Positions 34,701-37,936 of a DNA stretch of 64,000 nucleotides are shown here, piece by piece; the stretch's first letter is position 1; the number at the start of each line of letters is the position of its first letter. Source of the stretch: JABSOG01 sp047617105 (GTDB taxonomy: Bacteria > Pseudomonadota > Gammaproteobacteria > Enterobacterales > Alteromonadaceae). Where the stretch lies: NCBI GenBank assembly GCA_047617105.1, contig JBLGCB010000003.1, forward strand, positions 1-64,000, in the 5' to 3' direction. Made by a program: the position numbers and the translations under genes. Below the pieces are notes generated by a model. The model did no database searches. It saw only the letters and a list, made by a program, of their open reading frames with translations, and was not told the DNA's origin.

Positions 34701-35994
34701 AGCGGCGGTATCCATTCACATTGATGGCGGCGGTTATAACAACCTCTATGCTTTTGTGGTGGCAACGGACCCATTCATTGCTAATAGCAAACAACACAAA
34801 ATTCAGGAGCAGCAACTAAAACAGCATTTACAGGACGCTCTGCCCCATCATATGATGCCATCCAGAGTGATATTTATGCCACAATTGCCATTAACGCCCT
34901 CTGGAAAGTTGGATCTAAAACAGTTAGAGACAGCGGTAGATATTGCGCCAGAAAGCCCTTCGCTTGCTTCACCTATGGAAACGGCACTTATCGCCATTTG
35001 GTCCAAACTACTAAACACTGATGGCATCAGCACCAGTGATGATTTTTTTGCTCTAGGTGGCCATTCTTTGCTGCTGATCAATCTCTGGGCAAAGATAAAA
35101 CGGGATATTTGCAGTCAGTTGACGTTAAATCAGCTTTATCAATTTACCACCATCGCATCACAGGCAAAATGCCTTGAAACACTCCAAGGGCGCCCGCAAC
35201 GAGCAGCAACAACAGACCATAACCTCGTCACTGTGGATCCATTAATTTATTCATTATCTGCCAACTTGCTCCAGTCCAATGTGCCAAAGTTATTTTGCCT
35301 GCCACCAATATTTGGTTACGGGGCCGCCTATCGAAACCTGGCCAAACATCTGGATAACGTGATGATTTATACGATGGATTATGCAGCCAAAGCAGATTTG
35401 TTAGATAGCTTTGTCAAACAAATGCAAGTCATTCAACCTCAAGGCGCATTCTCACTGCTGGGATATTCAGCCGGCGGCACCATGGCTTACGAATTAGCGT
35501 CATTACTAGAAAGTGCCGGGCGGGTGGTCGCAGATGTGTTTGTCATTGACGCCCTGCCAATGAATCAATTCCAACAAGAAATCGCTAAACATCAGCTCAA
35601 TAAAGGCTTTGTGAAAAATTTAGTCATGCAATATGCAGGTGTGATCAAGCAGGACAATAAAGCATTTGATCACCGCTCAACGATAGCCATTGATCAGCAC
35701 AGCATGACGCTCATGGAGACTAATGTGACACACTATCTCGATGATTTATTACATTTTAAAACCCGTAGTACAAACAATATTATTTCTGCTAATATACATT
35801 TATTGTGTTCGAAAGCGCATCAAAACCATCATGATTGGGCAAGTTTTACTCATGGAAAATTTAGTTTTAACCAAGGACATGGTGAGCATATGGAAATGTT
35901 GTTTGGCGAACATGGCAAACAAAATGCAATAGCAATAAGCAAAATATTATTCAACCATAACATACCAACAAAAAAAGAAGAGACCAACCTATGA
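10720..35994 (+). CDS. giant trans-AT PKS/NRPS hybrid with terminal thioesterase
   Basis: An 8424-residue megasynthase, over 900 kDa. Order: KS0-ACP; C-A-PCP; KS-DH-KR-cMT-ACP; KS0-DH*-ACP; KS-KR-cMT-ACP; KS0-ACP; C-A-PCP-TE. No AT domain is present. ATG 10720 is preferred because the only in-frame alternatives upstream are TTG codons inside the monooxygenase gene. It has no clear Shine-Dalgarno and overlaps the upstream stop by eight bases, so coupled re-initiation is likely. The first about 20 residues (MNKDDQLKQILAALK) could be a docking helix. Each KS is followed by a post-KS adaptor. The TE shows that this protein carries the last modules and releases the product. Its 3' stop overlaps the methyltransferase start (ATGA at 35991). 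Separate entries describe the modules. Confidence 0.97.
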   Translation: MNKDDQLKQILAALKPATGAATGDIPADVTPSQQQSIAIVGLSANFPNAMNVQDFWEALEHQQTLIETIPSQRFDWSAYFDQTNGDLFSAPNELKISNNLGGFIPDIQGFDRQFFALSAEDAARMDPRQRLLLMSVHHTLEDAGYQSQSLKPGATGVYIAHQDDEYQQLLNEIEQDVGQAYGQASQLANRLCYYYDFNGPAQTIDAQCAGAAVALHRAVCALRSGEINQAIVGAANLLLRPHAFAHLSRHNQLTQGATVRSFQDNADGHLRAEGVATVMLKPLSAAIGDHDHIYALIENSVVNFNGRGGASSAAPDIGRHAQLVEQCYGQHDPRDIGYIEAQGMGNPLSDLAEWEAFNLGLQALAKTKGVTLKDHFCQVGTLKPMLGHMESCSALGALFKIIHSMKTGKIYGIHHFSQPSAALERNNRPCVLSEKTSHWPQTDRPLLAGLHSFGMSGNNVHLLIKQYRPKPTHHVTTMTAQPVLIVLSAMSFAGLQQICQALYDNLSVAGQASLTDIAYTLFHGRQVKRHKVAMVVNNLKQLTEQLRFLFTATPPLEQNRWSNQLIYRDQANADNHHIGGHDSLKSLAHCWVNGESIQWPAQLRGQRISLPGYPFDKQTYWLDDLLSNKAANKHLLSLDLARPTASNIGQYLKLALALQLGICADAIDETVHLQDYGIDSLSGMRLLRGVGEAYSIQVRSRDMILYPDIKSLSQQLALATPLDHHETLNPMEPPGVPAPLRLCGDLSEGQKGLWVLQKSLPQMAAYNIPLCFEIKGPVDSQLMAQAINLTRLKHPHLSASFSLDNHSPVQQYRQDLTLTLEVSNVAGLSTEDIMTKMAASVRQPFTFDNELLIRAQWLQGADNHAYLLICLHHLIFDSRSFQPLVKTLFDYYRLLHNQDDIAAPIANSVSYLDFVDWQQQMHDGGQWDPHYQYWTEVLGGQLPVLELATDQPRSTSKPFAGAVESLAVPAPLAGQIKALCTIERVNPSTLFLALYNLLLHHYSGADDIIVGVANSVRPQQRFDALIGYFVNMIAIRSRDFSARSLIEYLDQLKYTLCDGVDHAMLPFAKLLQHLAIEPSIERSPVFQVAFEYQNGLTGQDLQQLYGEYDDLFALKFVQQLHQQGEYELVLEVKEDAQGYQLNLKYNPTLYQAATAKQMLAHFIELSQAALTSPTTPLSQHQIKANSQQISDHCAKPDDHYPDKTMLELIEQQVQRTPEAPALFDGTTTLSYRQLDNNSNLLACALLSQGLTNEDIVAVCIERSVELVVTLLAVLKAGGAYLPLTPELPEARIDYMLKDSAATFLVTESTFSETFAYFAGQTIHIDQDWANIEQQMPAQLNTLNAVKLDQLAYVIYTSGSTGNPKGVLIEHLALSNFMTSMASLLDVRANHKILAMTTVSFDIASLELFLPLITGAQCVIAPSKILGNIDTLKQTMTTTKPDYIQATPSFWAMLLNSGWTNPDHITLLCGGEPLSHSLKEKFDALNATVYNLYGPTETTIWSSVTRIGPDDAINIGQPIANTQFYIVDKNRQLVPFGVAGELCIAGLGLARGYLNQAKLSAQKFVDHTFAAGNTQRLYHSGDLARYRNDGTIEHLGRLDTQVKIRGHRVELEEIELEITRHQRVANCAVIAKTRHESQILVAYYTLNPSSGQAALVTGNENFAAVNASIYRQIKITLPDYMIPTAIIALPSIPLTTSGKVDRKTLAQREIVIQRRGDIDTRQPKQHALLQLEQRISVIWTQLLDIKNIAFDEGFFAVGGDSVLAVVLAEQISATFFCGFTVTQLFKYATIADIALYVASQSETDKVTATADQTASEGQSQDNSNLEANTDKSSTAAALANSIAIIGMSCQFPDADHHQVFWDNILAGKDSGRFFTKDQLRQLNVAPEQFNHPDFVPVQRAIEGKALFDPEFFNISPRNAMLMDPQFRMLLMHSHKAIEDAGYVTSDIGNTSVFMSASHSDYHQLVDDANLIAQADEYTAWMFRQGGSIPTMISHQLGLTGQSLFIHTNCSSSLACINAGYQSLLLKQTDYALVGASTILPDSTPGYLHKPGLNLSSDGYCRTFDAKADGMVPGEGSAVLLLKRATEAVADGDHIYAHIRGIGINNDGKQKAGFFAPSVKGQSAAINQAIATAQVSPASVHYIEAHGTGTKLGDPIEIQALCDSYQSDDLTSQYCAIGSVKPNIGHLDTAAGLAGCIKVALSLYHKILPPSINYDSANPEIDFENSPFYVNTKPQHWDDKDHPRRAGISAFGIGGTNVHAILEEPSPQHHVALSAHRHPVLMVVSAKNQQRLRDYIGSLIRYLNSGNPAMPQAQWLQQLAYTLQCGREAMAVRVAFLTQSVAALTADLSQFLIQMKETQSCYYLSDDQPAINRNLFDDDDSDELISRWLNKHQLEKLAHVWVSGSTVTWQQLYQGHKPGRISAPTYPFAQEVYWPKPDKPAVNHGLDTVPPLLHKNISGFGYQAYQSHFDGHEFFLNDHQIKAQQGRNHKVLPAVVYLEMLRAAIVQSLNPSLTLSHHQSPQPSIVLAQIQWVQPAIVSAAGLTLEVKLQSHGAISADQAVSNVQFTISTIKDGEHQPCCIGQANVGGPARSAKMALNRLKASLCEHPVNDIYRRFNALGIEFGTSHQTIQQMFVHRPQTRHTEVLANIVMPESVRQQHQRYSLHPSMLDGALQACMGLLLPADEQSQSSDNMPLSLPSSMAALEIFDCLCSHNMWAWVRFADSDVDSVEPLTKINIDLCDEHGNMVVKFKQFVARQTQPEHHNEAKQRPISGHNQGLENQLCGHVLFKPVWQTAANHRHTLGQSNNASDANPLIIDLTNQWGPELAALKLNRSTIITETLRLGAQLADYLQSSSGRVRVLWLAAKVPAKVPPNDGDDWAVQQLFDFSKMLLTQPQQNQKLALTVVTTHAMLVRENDRLQPDNAALQGLLASLSAEYPYWTIRMLDLEAPIAANSTVELPTMPMMFMAAASPAHFTLQAKRAGQWFTRRLLPIESNNLTTTIYKQQGVYVIIGGAGGLGRIWSKDVMMKVAGQIVWLGRREPDQQIRDWLHQLSAFGPTPVYIRADARVAQDVKLALDHIHQQFGPVTGVVHAALELDDQSFANMSKQQFSSVLQAKTQTIRQISTVFAHEPLDFLLIFSSMISFGQSAGQANYAAGCSYIDSFVQQLNQAWPCAVKLIHWGYWGSTGSVSGANYLKRMQSNGIDSIEPVKAMQVLEQLLSDKDDQLAYIHLSNVKLLDQGTLSNICEDEMRCILPCAQVEGEVTVTAPKDIRVNSAALKKFNQWQNDLVTTHYQSDRNTLALAIVWQQLNRLNLIDSPDNIVAPYQLWLKQSLRYFTTTPISTSLDALTELWTKWHQARTQWDHIEGAKAELDLLQHCLTGLPAILTQQQTAQDVIFAQGSMDFVSPLYYFNPVADFFNEVLCDELMATIGLTINNQRTVRILEVGAGTGATSAVLLAKLAPFSQHIEQYCYSDISKAFLIHGEKRFANQYHFFHTELFDIQQPIEQQAIDYASYDIVIATNVLHATPNIRNSLRHIKAAMRRDGQLFINEISQQSVYSHLTFGLLEGWWQFDDHRLSGSPALDSQMWQQALGDEGFTVCGISDKNTCAFGHQIIVAQSNGHIRKHRLPSVAAQQTQTQTQPEPPLSAAHHADSVMSQLQQLIVEAVSEVSKTPINKVTVHKNFAHYGIDSILQIDFIHRLEVFAGSIPNTIIFEYSTIPELVDYLMANHGDKITAYFTDMPQLHNDITDADSPYAAPEHEKQPPTLNAQPDNTTLDIAIIGLAGRYPGANSPEQLWQVLQDGENCIASVDHTHWPHLGPTHDQGQRYYGGFLDQTDRFDCQLFGITPSRAQKMPPEVRLFLETAWQTFASAGYSRQALDQIQNRQAGGVGVFVGAMYDQYATLHPLQHEATVNSNATHWQIANQVSHFFDLRGPSLVVDTACSGSLTAIHLACESLAQNSCVMALAGGVNLTLTPSKFESLKRAGFLGSGVLSKSFGDSDGMLPGEGVGAVLLKPWSLAMTDHDNILATIKSSYINHSGGRQAFTAPDPVRQAQLVVESIRRSKVNVTHIGYVESAANGSSLGDPIEMVALKKAFATLTDKQHYCALGAIKSNIGHLEAASGISQLTKMILQLQHKTLVPTLNAVPLNPKIKLENSPFKIQDSLTPWRPMLAGNPLCGLINAFGAGGSYANLIVEEHQQPLTHHSTDKPHRFDNMLVLSATSSYSLRQSSQLLCDYIADHEQARLTDIASTLQYNNQSLDHRLVIMVDTRDNTLQRLQAFIASSDENASTAEGIYYSLWLSHRDDNGIGSGQDEQQCQRAITAQDIDKVARFWVGGMAVDFTAATGVMRNACIGALPATLNPYVFDHRQGYSHANTVTESAAITDTIHYCYDEDFLRDHTLHGEQVVLGFAHASFAISHYFQTMQCEALTISKLTFVQPVTVAENQTIAVQIHRHEGSEPQRFSVDYGRLGATQPLATAAQGNVSPSVVVDQQLDIEQLLQHSQQITNLDGMYATIPAIELGQSFKTVVAQYRCEQGILAKVRLPDKLKLDQRFQHIHPLVINSAFLAASSLLQDIITDDSSYIPFSIKNIYCTKVKDIGVFDDCWVYTRLESHNDELIILTAQIISQNHQVLATLDHCALKKLPTRQQTDRKNTVSPSSIPTSGQPVAPHSSLVMRLKHYVLKTIEQTAAMQLPLKDTAANLMALGLDSAALIALTTQIGQDSDIDIDATLLFEFPSIDELALHLSSQYGDVFTTLLGIDHQAITPLADEQQAVLAITTDHDNADSTITAITDIAVIGMDGQFAQSATLEQFWQHIRDGKNLVTEVPLDHWDIEPWFDASAGDEDQSCSKWGSFLTDVDKFDAEFFNISPREAKWMDPQNRLMMQSVYCTAQDAGVVEHLRGSNTGVFVGICFDDYAQKIEELNLPLDPYTGTGKSGITANRISFYFDLKGPSMVVNTACSSSLVALHYAVQALRNKECSMAFVGGANLLLSSMHYRYFSKLGALSPTGQCHTFDSRADGYVPAESVSSILLKPLQQAQLHGDPIHAVIKGSAFSHGGYTPSLTAPSVEGEAQVIVKAWHDAGIDPQTLGYIEAHGTGTKLGDPIEINALKKAFSMASKQPLRAKTCAIGSVKANIGHTEGAAGITGLLKTILQLKNRQITPLAQLDQLNPQLKLDDSPLYINRQLIDWHSEGPRRAGVSSFGFSGANAHVVVEEYIHRQTIDPQHSGPYLFIASAKSAYSLLRWASKLLEFIHQQQHRKDDEAENFLANLAYTLQFGRENLSQRFGFMFNNRAELIAHITQFIETKGACDETVLTNIDAPAIEPQQEIDQGVAELSYQALLPLWVKGKSIRWSDVRQQLDGAMIHLPSYCFEQQSHWIVDLNHTDLSTLAPSTPTTAKLHHLLPVWQPIVMPTTELTPHLNADTLLVTLNESSQPWANNNVGANVQQVCYQNTAQLNTLLARQWRRFIVLADGYSQLTERSNQQTHQSLSVETLLSLTNNSIVAAFNWVKLLQNSHHTNRNIELVFVTHQAIATHRGEGAKPIDAALHGFVSCLAKEQSHWQVVAVDLEQHHPITSELCLNQPLFCSGSSLAFRNHQWLECQMLAYHSDDKPSLHDSASHSPYRHNGVYLIIGGAGAIGKVVSRHLIENTHSQVIWMGRRAVNDEISQQIEHLTVKGIAPLYIQADASDAQSLSLACETINRQFDGVIHGVIHCAVGEFDETIQQMDETQFQNILSAKVDACIHMARQFKDADLDFMLFCSSISSFTRSGGMSGYTAGCVFEDALSQVLSQRLPFKVDVINWGYWNKGTGKAIPDASKIRLQQQGIEPIEDHEGLTAIATQLTGKLGQRAVIKAKAFSGIEVISNSHYLQQGAVETDFNTAVVLDSANHTRHSTKVIWAEYISSIRAIETQLLSVLASKLNKLNLLDQTAPPLPAQAPKYYHQWLNESRRLIKDSGNHQNDSIGVEWAKMRADYNNQPLIHPIMTLLDGCFEHLAAILKGEKRATDVLFPAGAMTLVEGIYKNNPISVHFNEQLSRSVLQLIEDRLQRDASPLRILEVGAGTGATSTVLLNYLATHFATNKLAHIISEYCFTDISQSFLMTGQKQLSPQFDFLGSKIFDVDRPAADQGIDLNSYDIVIATNCVHATGDIKRSLSHIKSVLKKGGVLLLNEISQFSIISHLSFGLLEGWWQAQDSEIRTPGCPGLSPLSWQVTLAQMGFENIVFPAENTHDLGQQVIVGQSDGLIQYGQETAEQTMVTAQRHEQAHRSVNETGTEPTSSTALSETTYLSKAQLFFAKLIARHLMLEYSRIDCAQPLSKYGVDSIIITQLTNELGEHFNDVSTGLLYEYGTVDKLVEYFHSTHTATLLTLLGGTSQSTKDEDNHDQAQSQATLPAVKQPDSIANREDVAVIGISARFPMAPDVDQFWQNLSDGKTCISELAPDRWDMSEFFEADYKKAQSQGKSYCKFGGFLEDFAAFDPLFFHISPHEAQQMDPQSRLFLQECWRAVEDAGYCGSNMSESIRRRCGVYGAITKVSANSSFSGMVNRVSHALDILGPSVPVDTMCSSALVALHQAQLAIRQGELDMAIVGAVNLYTEPRQLTYLCNISLLSQSQLPQLFGEDSSGFSPSEGVGAVVLKRLSEAEKDRDNIYAVIRGSAVNHSGLSNAYGAPNPLMQAEVIRQALDNADVSADSIGYIESAAMGTKVADALELTALGKVFNHHQGHYRLGSLKSTLGHGEAVAAMAQFVKVILQLKNKSLCPTRVATQPNKEIDFAAVPFAIQSKSEPWPQLHINGQIMPRRAGITASGAGGVNAHMIVQEYQAATPGHAQPPNVTQDMVKLIVISAKNQQRLTQYLSDLRDFLRIHKNLALSDIAYTLQVGRETMDYRIAFMVTDKQQLDHALDAAIVDHHAPGQPNTFTGNISNDNPLKTQFASQNQRALTQDWLTSGEYHKIAEFWVQGGAVCWDVLWQLETASRISLPTYPFEKRCFKSMVEVSNAPTSALAKAIPDDIENGIIMIVAQCLSLEKADIAMNTHLIRLGLDSIQAMTVLHQIQENYQIELSYGQLLAAKTMTGLVQLVSQLSASHKVADSHPLSEGQKGLWYLHQLSPNMSAYNVPIMLDFQCSVDIDAIQSSAQFLLRRHPILAACFKSDSSGVPTQTLSNNCYFELLEQREGDELGPQYLAKKSFDLAHDPLMRLHLFKRAEKHYQLMFVIHHIVIDGSSIPLLLRDFLTAYHHYNHGSQGDGDLLDCLPTPNGYTDFVVAEKNALATPQAQHKLDYWLKQLAGDLPVLALPFDNTPGPDSVPSGANYMTVIEEKTANRLRELAINLEVSLFTVLLTLYKVLLFRYTGQTQMIVGVPTTGRTDQRFAQTLGYFVNVLAIRSVINPDDSFAELLASINHTVVDALDHGDIAFPTLVSALDQTSHRSSKETKYFSPIFQTSMVMQNFWQPQTQQEIDALVQGATVVEGPKPAGDIELRLEIIEKAQQIQVNFAYNSSLFDENTITQIAHHFCKLAQVIGDTPNQPLAALQFIDRQEHQSLIDLGKGPEQHTDAPVCQQQVHHMVAQQALETPNNIALICAKQSVTYAALIQRCAHVIKILKQQKVEPGDIIGLYSERSINQMVAVIAILGVGGVCLPLDPAYPSKRLQVMTDIAKPALILSSAQHQQQLRQQLDSAQLPIKVVGMTTKKAKDVAQHPFASLAEDALAYIIFTSGSTGQPKGIKMPHRALSNLIHWQNSACPSYQTIQFASLNFDVSFQEIFSTLCSGGTLVLINDNQRKQPETLAALIQQHQIERLFLPYIALNALAQELQRSAQNLTTLKVVITAGEALKISPAIAAMFTKLPHCRLQNQYGPSESHVVTAFSLDRKVNAWSTLPAIGKPLPGVQLYILDQYQNIQPKGLIGEIYISGTCLAQGYLGEPQLSQSCFIDNPFVEPSSTLGKTFYSTGDMARFLPDGNIEYLGRKDRQFKVSGYRIEAAELEAVLLDAPGIKAAAVSIHIDGGGYNNLYAFVVATDPFIANSKQHKIQEQQLKQHLQDALPHHMMPSRVIFMPQLPLTPSGKLDLKQLETAVDIAPESPSLASPMETALIAIWSKLLNTDGISTSDDFFALGGHSLLLINLWAKIKRDICSQLTLNQLYQFTTIASQAKCLETLQGRPQRAATTDHNLVTVDPLIYSLSANLLQSNVPKLFCLPPIFGYGAAYRNLAKHLDNVMIYTMDYAAKADLLDSFVKQMQVIQPQGAFSLLGYSAGGTMAYELASLLESAGRVVADVFVIDALPMNQFQQEIAKHQLNKGFVKNLVMQYAGVIKQDNKAFDHRSTIAIDQHSMTLMETNVTHYLDDLLHFKTRSTNNIISANIHLLCSKAHQNHHDWASFTHGKFSFNQGHGEHMEMLFGEHGKQNAIAISKILFNHNIPTKKEETNL
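10825..12880 (+). other. PKS module: non-elongating KS0-ACP
   Basis: The KS fold is clear but strongly diverged. The cysteine is kept at 11341-11343 in DAQCAGAA. The first catalytic histidine motif is changed from EAHGTGT to EAQGMGN (Gln codon 11743-11745), and the second keeps its histidine but loses the asparagine (KPMLGH). Loss of the HGTGT histidine is the hallmark of condensation-incompetent KS0 domains, which only pass the acyl chain on. The ACP serine is at 12757-12759 (GIDSL). The module hands the polyketide to the glycine NRPS module. Confidence 0.85.
12946..16115 (+). other. NRPS module: C-A-PCP, glycine predicted
   Basis: The condensation domain carries HHLIFDS (His at 13333-13338, Asp at 13348). 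The adenylation domain has YTSGSTGNPKG, YGPTETT and the terminal GKVDRK. Aligning to the GrsA pocket by eye gives the ten-residue code D-I-L-Q-L-G-L-I-W-K, read from SFDIASLE, IQATP, LLCGG, YNLYG and TTIW. This is the textbook glycine code. The PCP serine is at 15997-15999 (GGDSV). The module should form an amide between the polyketide acid and glycine. Confidence 0.88.
16234..21900 (+). other. PKS module: KS-DH-KR-cMT-ACP
   Basis: The KS has Cys 16741-16743 (TNCSSS), HGTGT and NIGH. The DH has His 18148-18150 and the second motif HPSMLDGALQ (Asp 18721-18723). However, the first motif is unusual: Gly four residues after His is Ala, and the conserved Pro is 14 rather than 9 residues after it. 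The KR has GGAGGLG and NYAAG. The cMT has EVGAGTGATS. The ACP serine is at 21787-21789. Full activity gives an alpha-methyl alpha,beta-enoyl chain on the glycine carbonyl. Confidence 0.88.
22045..24975 (+). other. PKS shift module: KS0-enoyl isomerase-like DH*-ACP
   Basis: The KS keeps Cys 22543-22545 and the second histidine (NIGHLE). HGTGT is replaced by ESAANGS, with Ala codon 22945-22947 at the histidine position, so it should not elongate. The following double-hotdog domain keeps His 23914-23916 and its HxxxG. The Pro of HxxxGxxxxP is Gly, and the Asp of HPxxLDxxxQ is Asn (24406-24408, HPLVINSAF). Loss of exactly these residues is known for enoyl-isomerase domains that move a double bond from alpha,beta to beta,gamma. 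The ACP serine is at 24847-24849. A pyran synthase is the alternative reading, but no suitably placed hydroxyl is predicted. Confidence 0.75.
25096..29830 (+). other. PKS module: KS-KR-cMT-ACP
   Basis: The KS has Cys 25600-25602 (NTACSSS), HGTGT and NIGH. There is no DH. The KR near 27600-28160 has GGAGAIG, FCSSIS and GYTAGC. The C-methyltransferase near 28390-29470 has EVGAGTGATS and VIATNCVHAT. The ACP serine is at 29689-29691 (GVDSI). Expected output: a beta-hydroxy alpha-methyl acyl chain. Confidence 0.9.
29935..31960 (+). other. PKS module: non-elongating KS0-ACP
   Basis: The KS keeps Cys 30412-30414 (DTMCSSA). The HGTGT histidine position is Ala (30817-30819, ESAAMGT) and the following LGDPIE is lost (KVADALE). 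The second histidine motif is STLGHGE without the asparagine. It should transfer without condensing. The ACP serine is at 31849-31851. Like the KS0-ACP at 10825, it directly precedes an NRPS condensation domain. Confidence 0.85.
31990..35991 (+). other. NRPS termination module: C-A-PCP-TE, proline-like code
   Basis: The C domain has HHIVIDG (from 32365). The A domain has FTSGSTGQPKG and YGPSESH. The pocket code read by eye is D-V-Q-F-I-A-Q-V-V-K (from NFDVSFQE, LFLPY, VITAGE, QNQYG, SHVV). It is closest to proline codes (D-V-Q-x-I-A-H-V-V-K), with Gln instead of His at one position, so the substrate is uncertain. The PCP serine is at 35065-35067 (GGHSL). The thioesterase has the nucleophile Ser 35467-35469 (GYSAGG) and a His near 35878 (GHGEHMEM). 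It releases the product by hydrolysis or cyclisation. Confidence 0.8.
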
Positions 35995-36800
35995 CAAATC
36001 CATTACCACAAGACGTAGCCCAATTATACGATGCACCAGCGGGTCAAGGTGGCCATGTTGTTTTTGACGGACAGTTCCATTGGGGTTATTGGGATGACCA
36101 AAACCCTGAAGACAGTTTAAGTGAAGCGGCTGATCGATTGACCCAAATCATGATTGACAAAACCACCATCAAAGCCAATCAACGGTTTGTTGACTTAGGC
36201 TGTGGCGTTGGTGTGCCCGCGATGCGACTTGCTAAAGCCAAAGACTGTCTAGTCGATGCCGTGACCATCAGTGAGTATCAACATGGCCAGGCAACACAAC
36301 GAATTACACAAGCCGATATGTCTGAGCAAGTGACCTGTATTCATGGCAATGCTCTAGAAATGCCGTGTGAAGCTCAGACTTATGACGGCGGATGGTTTTT
36401 TGAAACTATTTTTCATATGGGGCATAAAGAAGCCCTTAAAGAAGCCAGCCGAATCTTAAAACCTGGGGCACTGCTGCTGATTGCCGACTTGCCGACACGA
36501 GCAGATATTGATGAAGAATTTAAAGTCTTTGCCAAAGATAAGATCCATTCTGTTTTTATCGCCAAAGAAGATTACACCGATTTATTAGATGAAGCTGGTT
36601 TTGACCTTATTGAAATTGACGACATCACCGAGTTCGTCATACCACCATTGGTGCCAAAGATAAAAGAAGCCTATGCACAACATAAAAGCGAAGTGCTTAC
36701 CTATGTTGATGAAGATTCTATCCCTCGCTGGGTTCAGATGTTTGAAGACATGTGTAATAACCTAGGTTACATGCTGGTGACCGCACGAAAGCGTGGCTAA
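35991..36800 (+). CDS. SAM-dependent methyltransferase (tailoring)
   Basis: A 269-residue class I methyltransferase. Motif I is VDLGCGVGVPA, with acidic FETIFHMGH and ILKPGALLLIAD further on. The N-terminal HWGYWDD segment is typical of the small-molecule O/C-methyltransferases related to sterol and tocopherol methyltransferases. The ATG overlaps the stop of the giant synthase (ATGA), with AAGAAGAG upstream as ribosome binding site, so it is expressed with the assembly line and most likely methylates a hydroxyl of the polyketide. Exact position unknown. Confidence 0.9.
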   Translation: MTNPLPQDVAQLYDAPAGQGGHVVFDGQFHWGYWDDQNPEDSLSEAADRLTQIMIDKTTIKANQRFVDLGCGVGVPAMRLAKAKDCLVDAVTISEYQHGQATQRITQADMSEQVTCIHGNALEMPCEAQTYDGGWFFETIFHMGHKEALKEASRILKPGALLLIADLPTRADIDEEFKVFAKDKIHSVFIAKEDYTDLLDEAGFDLIEIDDITEFVIPPLVPKIKEAYAQHKSEVLTYVDEDSIPRWVQMFEDMCNNLGYMLVTARKRG

Positions 36801-36824
36801 TGACTCAGCAACCGACACCAAATA

Positions 36825-36850
36825 ACAAAGGGCAAAGCAAAGCCCTTTGT
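36825..36850 (+). terminator. 9-bp perfect stem-loop between methyltransferase and oxygenase genes
   Basis: Left arm 36825-36833 (ACAAAGGGC), loop of 8, right arm 36842-36850 (GCCCTTTGT). There is no T run after it, so it may be an attenuator or mRNA processing/stability element rather than a true intrinsic terminator. It covers the GTG at 36849 that would extend the oxygenase gene, which argues for the downstream ATG. Confidence 0.55.
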
Positions 36851-36881
36851 GACATTTGACTTTAATGATGAGATACAAGGT

Positions 36882-37859
36882 ATGAATACACTGGAACTTG
36901 AAACTATTAGTTTGATAGATTTCAGCAACACAGCCAAAAGAGATGTTATTGCCAGCCAATTAAACCATGCCGTTACGTCTCACGGTATGTTTGCCATTAC
37001 TGACCATGGCGTAAAACCAGCGTTACTGGCGCAATGCTTTAAGCTTTCGAGAGATTTTTTTTCGTTACCTGCCGAGGATAAAAATGCGATACCCATTGAG
37101 GGCATGTTACCACCGAGGGGATATTTCCCTGATGGTGTATATGTTAAAAACTCGCAGAAATTTCCTCTGGCGACAGCGGTCAGAGAGAACTTTGTTTACT
37201 GCATCGCCAACAACACAGATAAACAGCCATCAGATCTGGCCAATCAGTTTTTTACCCCGATCACCTGGCCAGACAAAATTGATGGTTTTCAACGCTGTTT
37301 CACAGAATTTCAAACAGCAATGCACCAATTGACGCAAACATTGTGGTCTTTGTTTGCCGTTGCACTTAATTTGCCCGCAGACTACTTTGTGCCATTAACC
37401 ACCAACCCCACCTCTTTTACGGTGATTAATTATTACAAACATGTTGAGTCATGGACCAGCCATTACGGCGACTTCAGAATGGGTCCTCATACCGATATCA
37501 CTACTTATACCGTGATTATGGCGGAAGAGTCCGAACATAGCTTGCAAGTTGAATTGGTTTCAGGGGAATGGGTCAATATATCAGCCCCTGATGGTTCAAT
37601 TGTTATTCAAATCGGTGACATAATGAATCGATGGACCAGCGATAAATGGCGATCCACCAAACATCGTGTGTTACCACCCATCCAATCGTCCACTGATAAT
37701 AGTCGTGTCTCGGTGGTCTATGGCGTTCAGACAGATATAGGCGTAGAGATTTCATCTTTGCCAGATTGCCAAGATAAAGGCATGACCAATGAGCCAATCA
37801 CTTGTTGTGAACACGAATTGGCGTCATTTACCAAAGCACTTGAGTTTTCAGCTGGGTAA
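36882..37859 (+). CDS. 2-oxoglutarate/Fe(II)-dependent oxygenase, isopenicillin N synthase-like
   Basis: A 325-residue protein with the N-terminal DIOX_N-type start (LIDFSNT, SHGMFAITDHGV) and a double-stranded beta-helix core. Iron ligands are visible as HTD in GPHTDITT and the distal His in STKHRV. The 2-oxoglutarate-binding Arg-x-Ser is NSRVSV. Family members hydroxylate, desaturate or cyclise small molecules. It lies 81 bases after the methyltransferase and 77 before the P450 in the same direction, so it is probably a tailoring oxygenase of the cluster. The ATG at 36882 is chosen because a GTG at 36849 lies inside a hairpin. Confidence 0.9.
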   Translation: MNTLELETISLIDFSNTAKRDVIASQLNHAVTSHGMFAITDHGVKPALLAQCFKLSRDFFSLPAEDKNAIPIEGMLPPRGYFPDGVYVKNSQKFPLATAVRENFVYCIANNTDKQPSDLANQFFTPITWPDKIDGFQRCFTEFQTAMHQLTQTLWSLFAVALNLPADYFVPLTTNPTSFTVINYYKHVESWTSHYGDFRMGPHTDITTYTVIMAEESEHSLQVELVSGEWVNISAPDGSIVIQIGDIMNRWTSDKWRSTKHRVLPPIQSSTDNSRVSVVYGVQTDIGVEISSLPDCQDKGMTNEPITCCEHELASFTKALEFSAG

Positions 37860-37936
37860 ACCTTATTCGCCGTGATGATGGATAAGATATGTGCGCTCAA
37901 TTGTACAACAATTTTACAATAACAAATGGAACTAAT

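Noticed and set aside
36849..36881. GTG 36849 as start of the oxygenase
   Set aside because: It lies in the right arm of a perfect hairpin; ATG 36882 is better.
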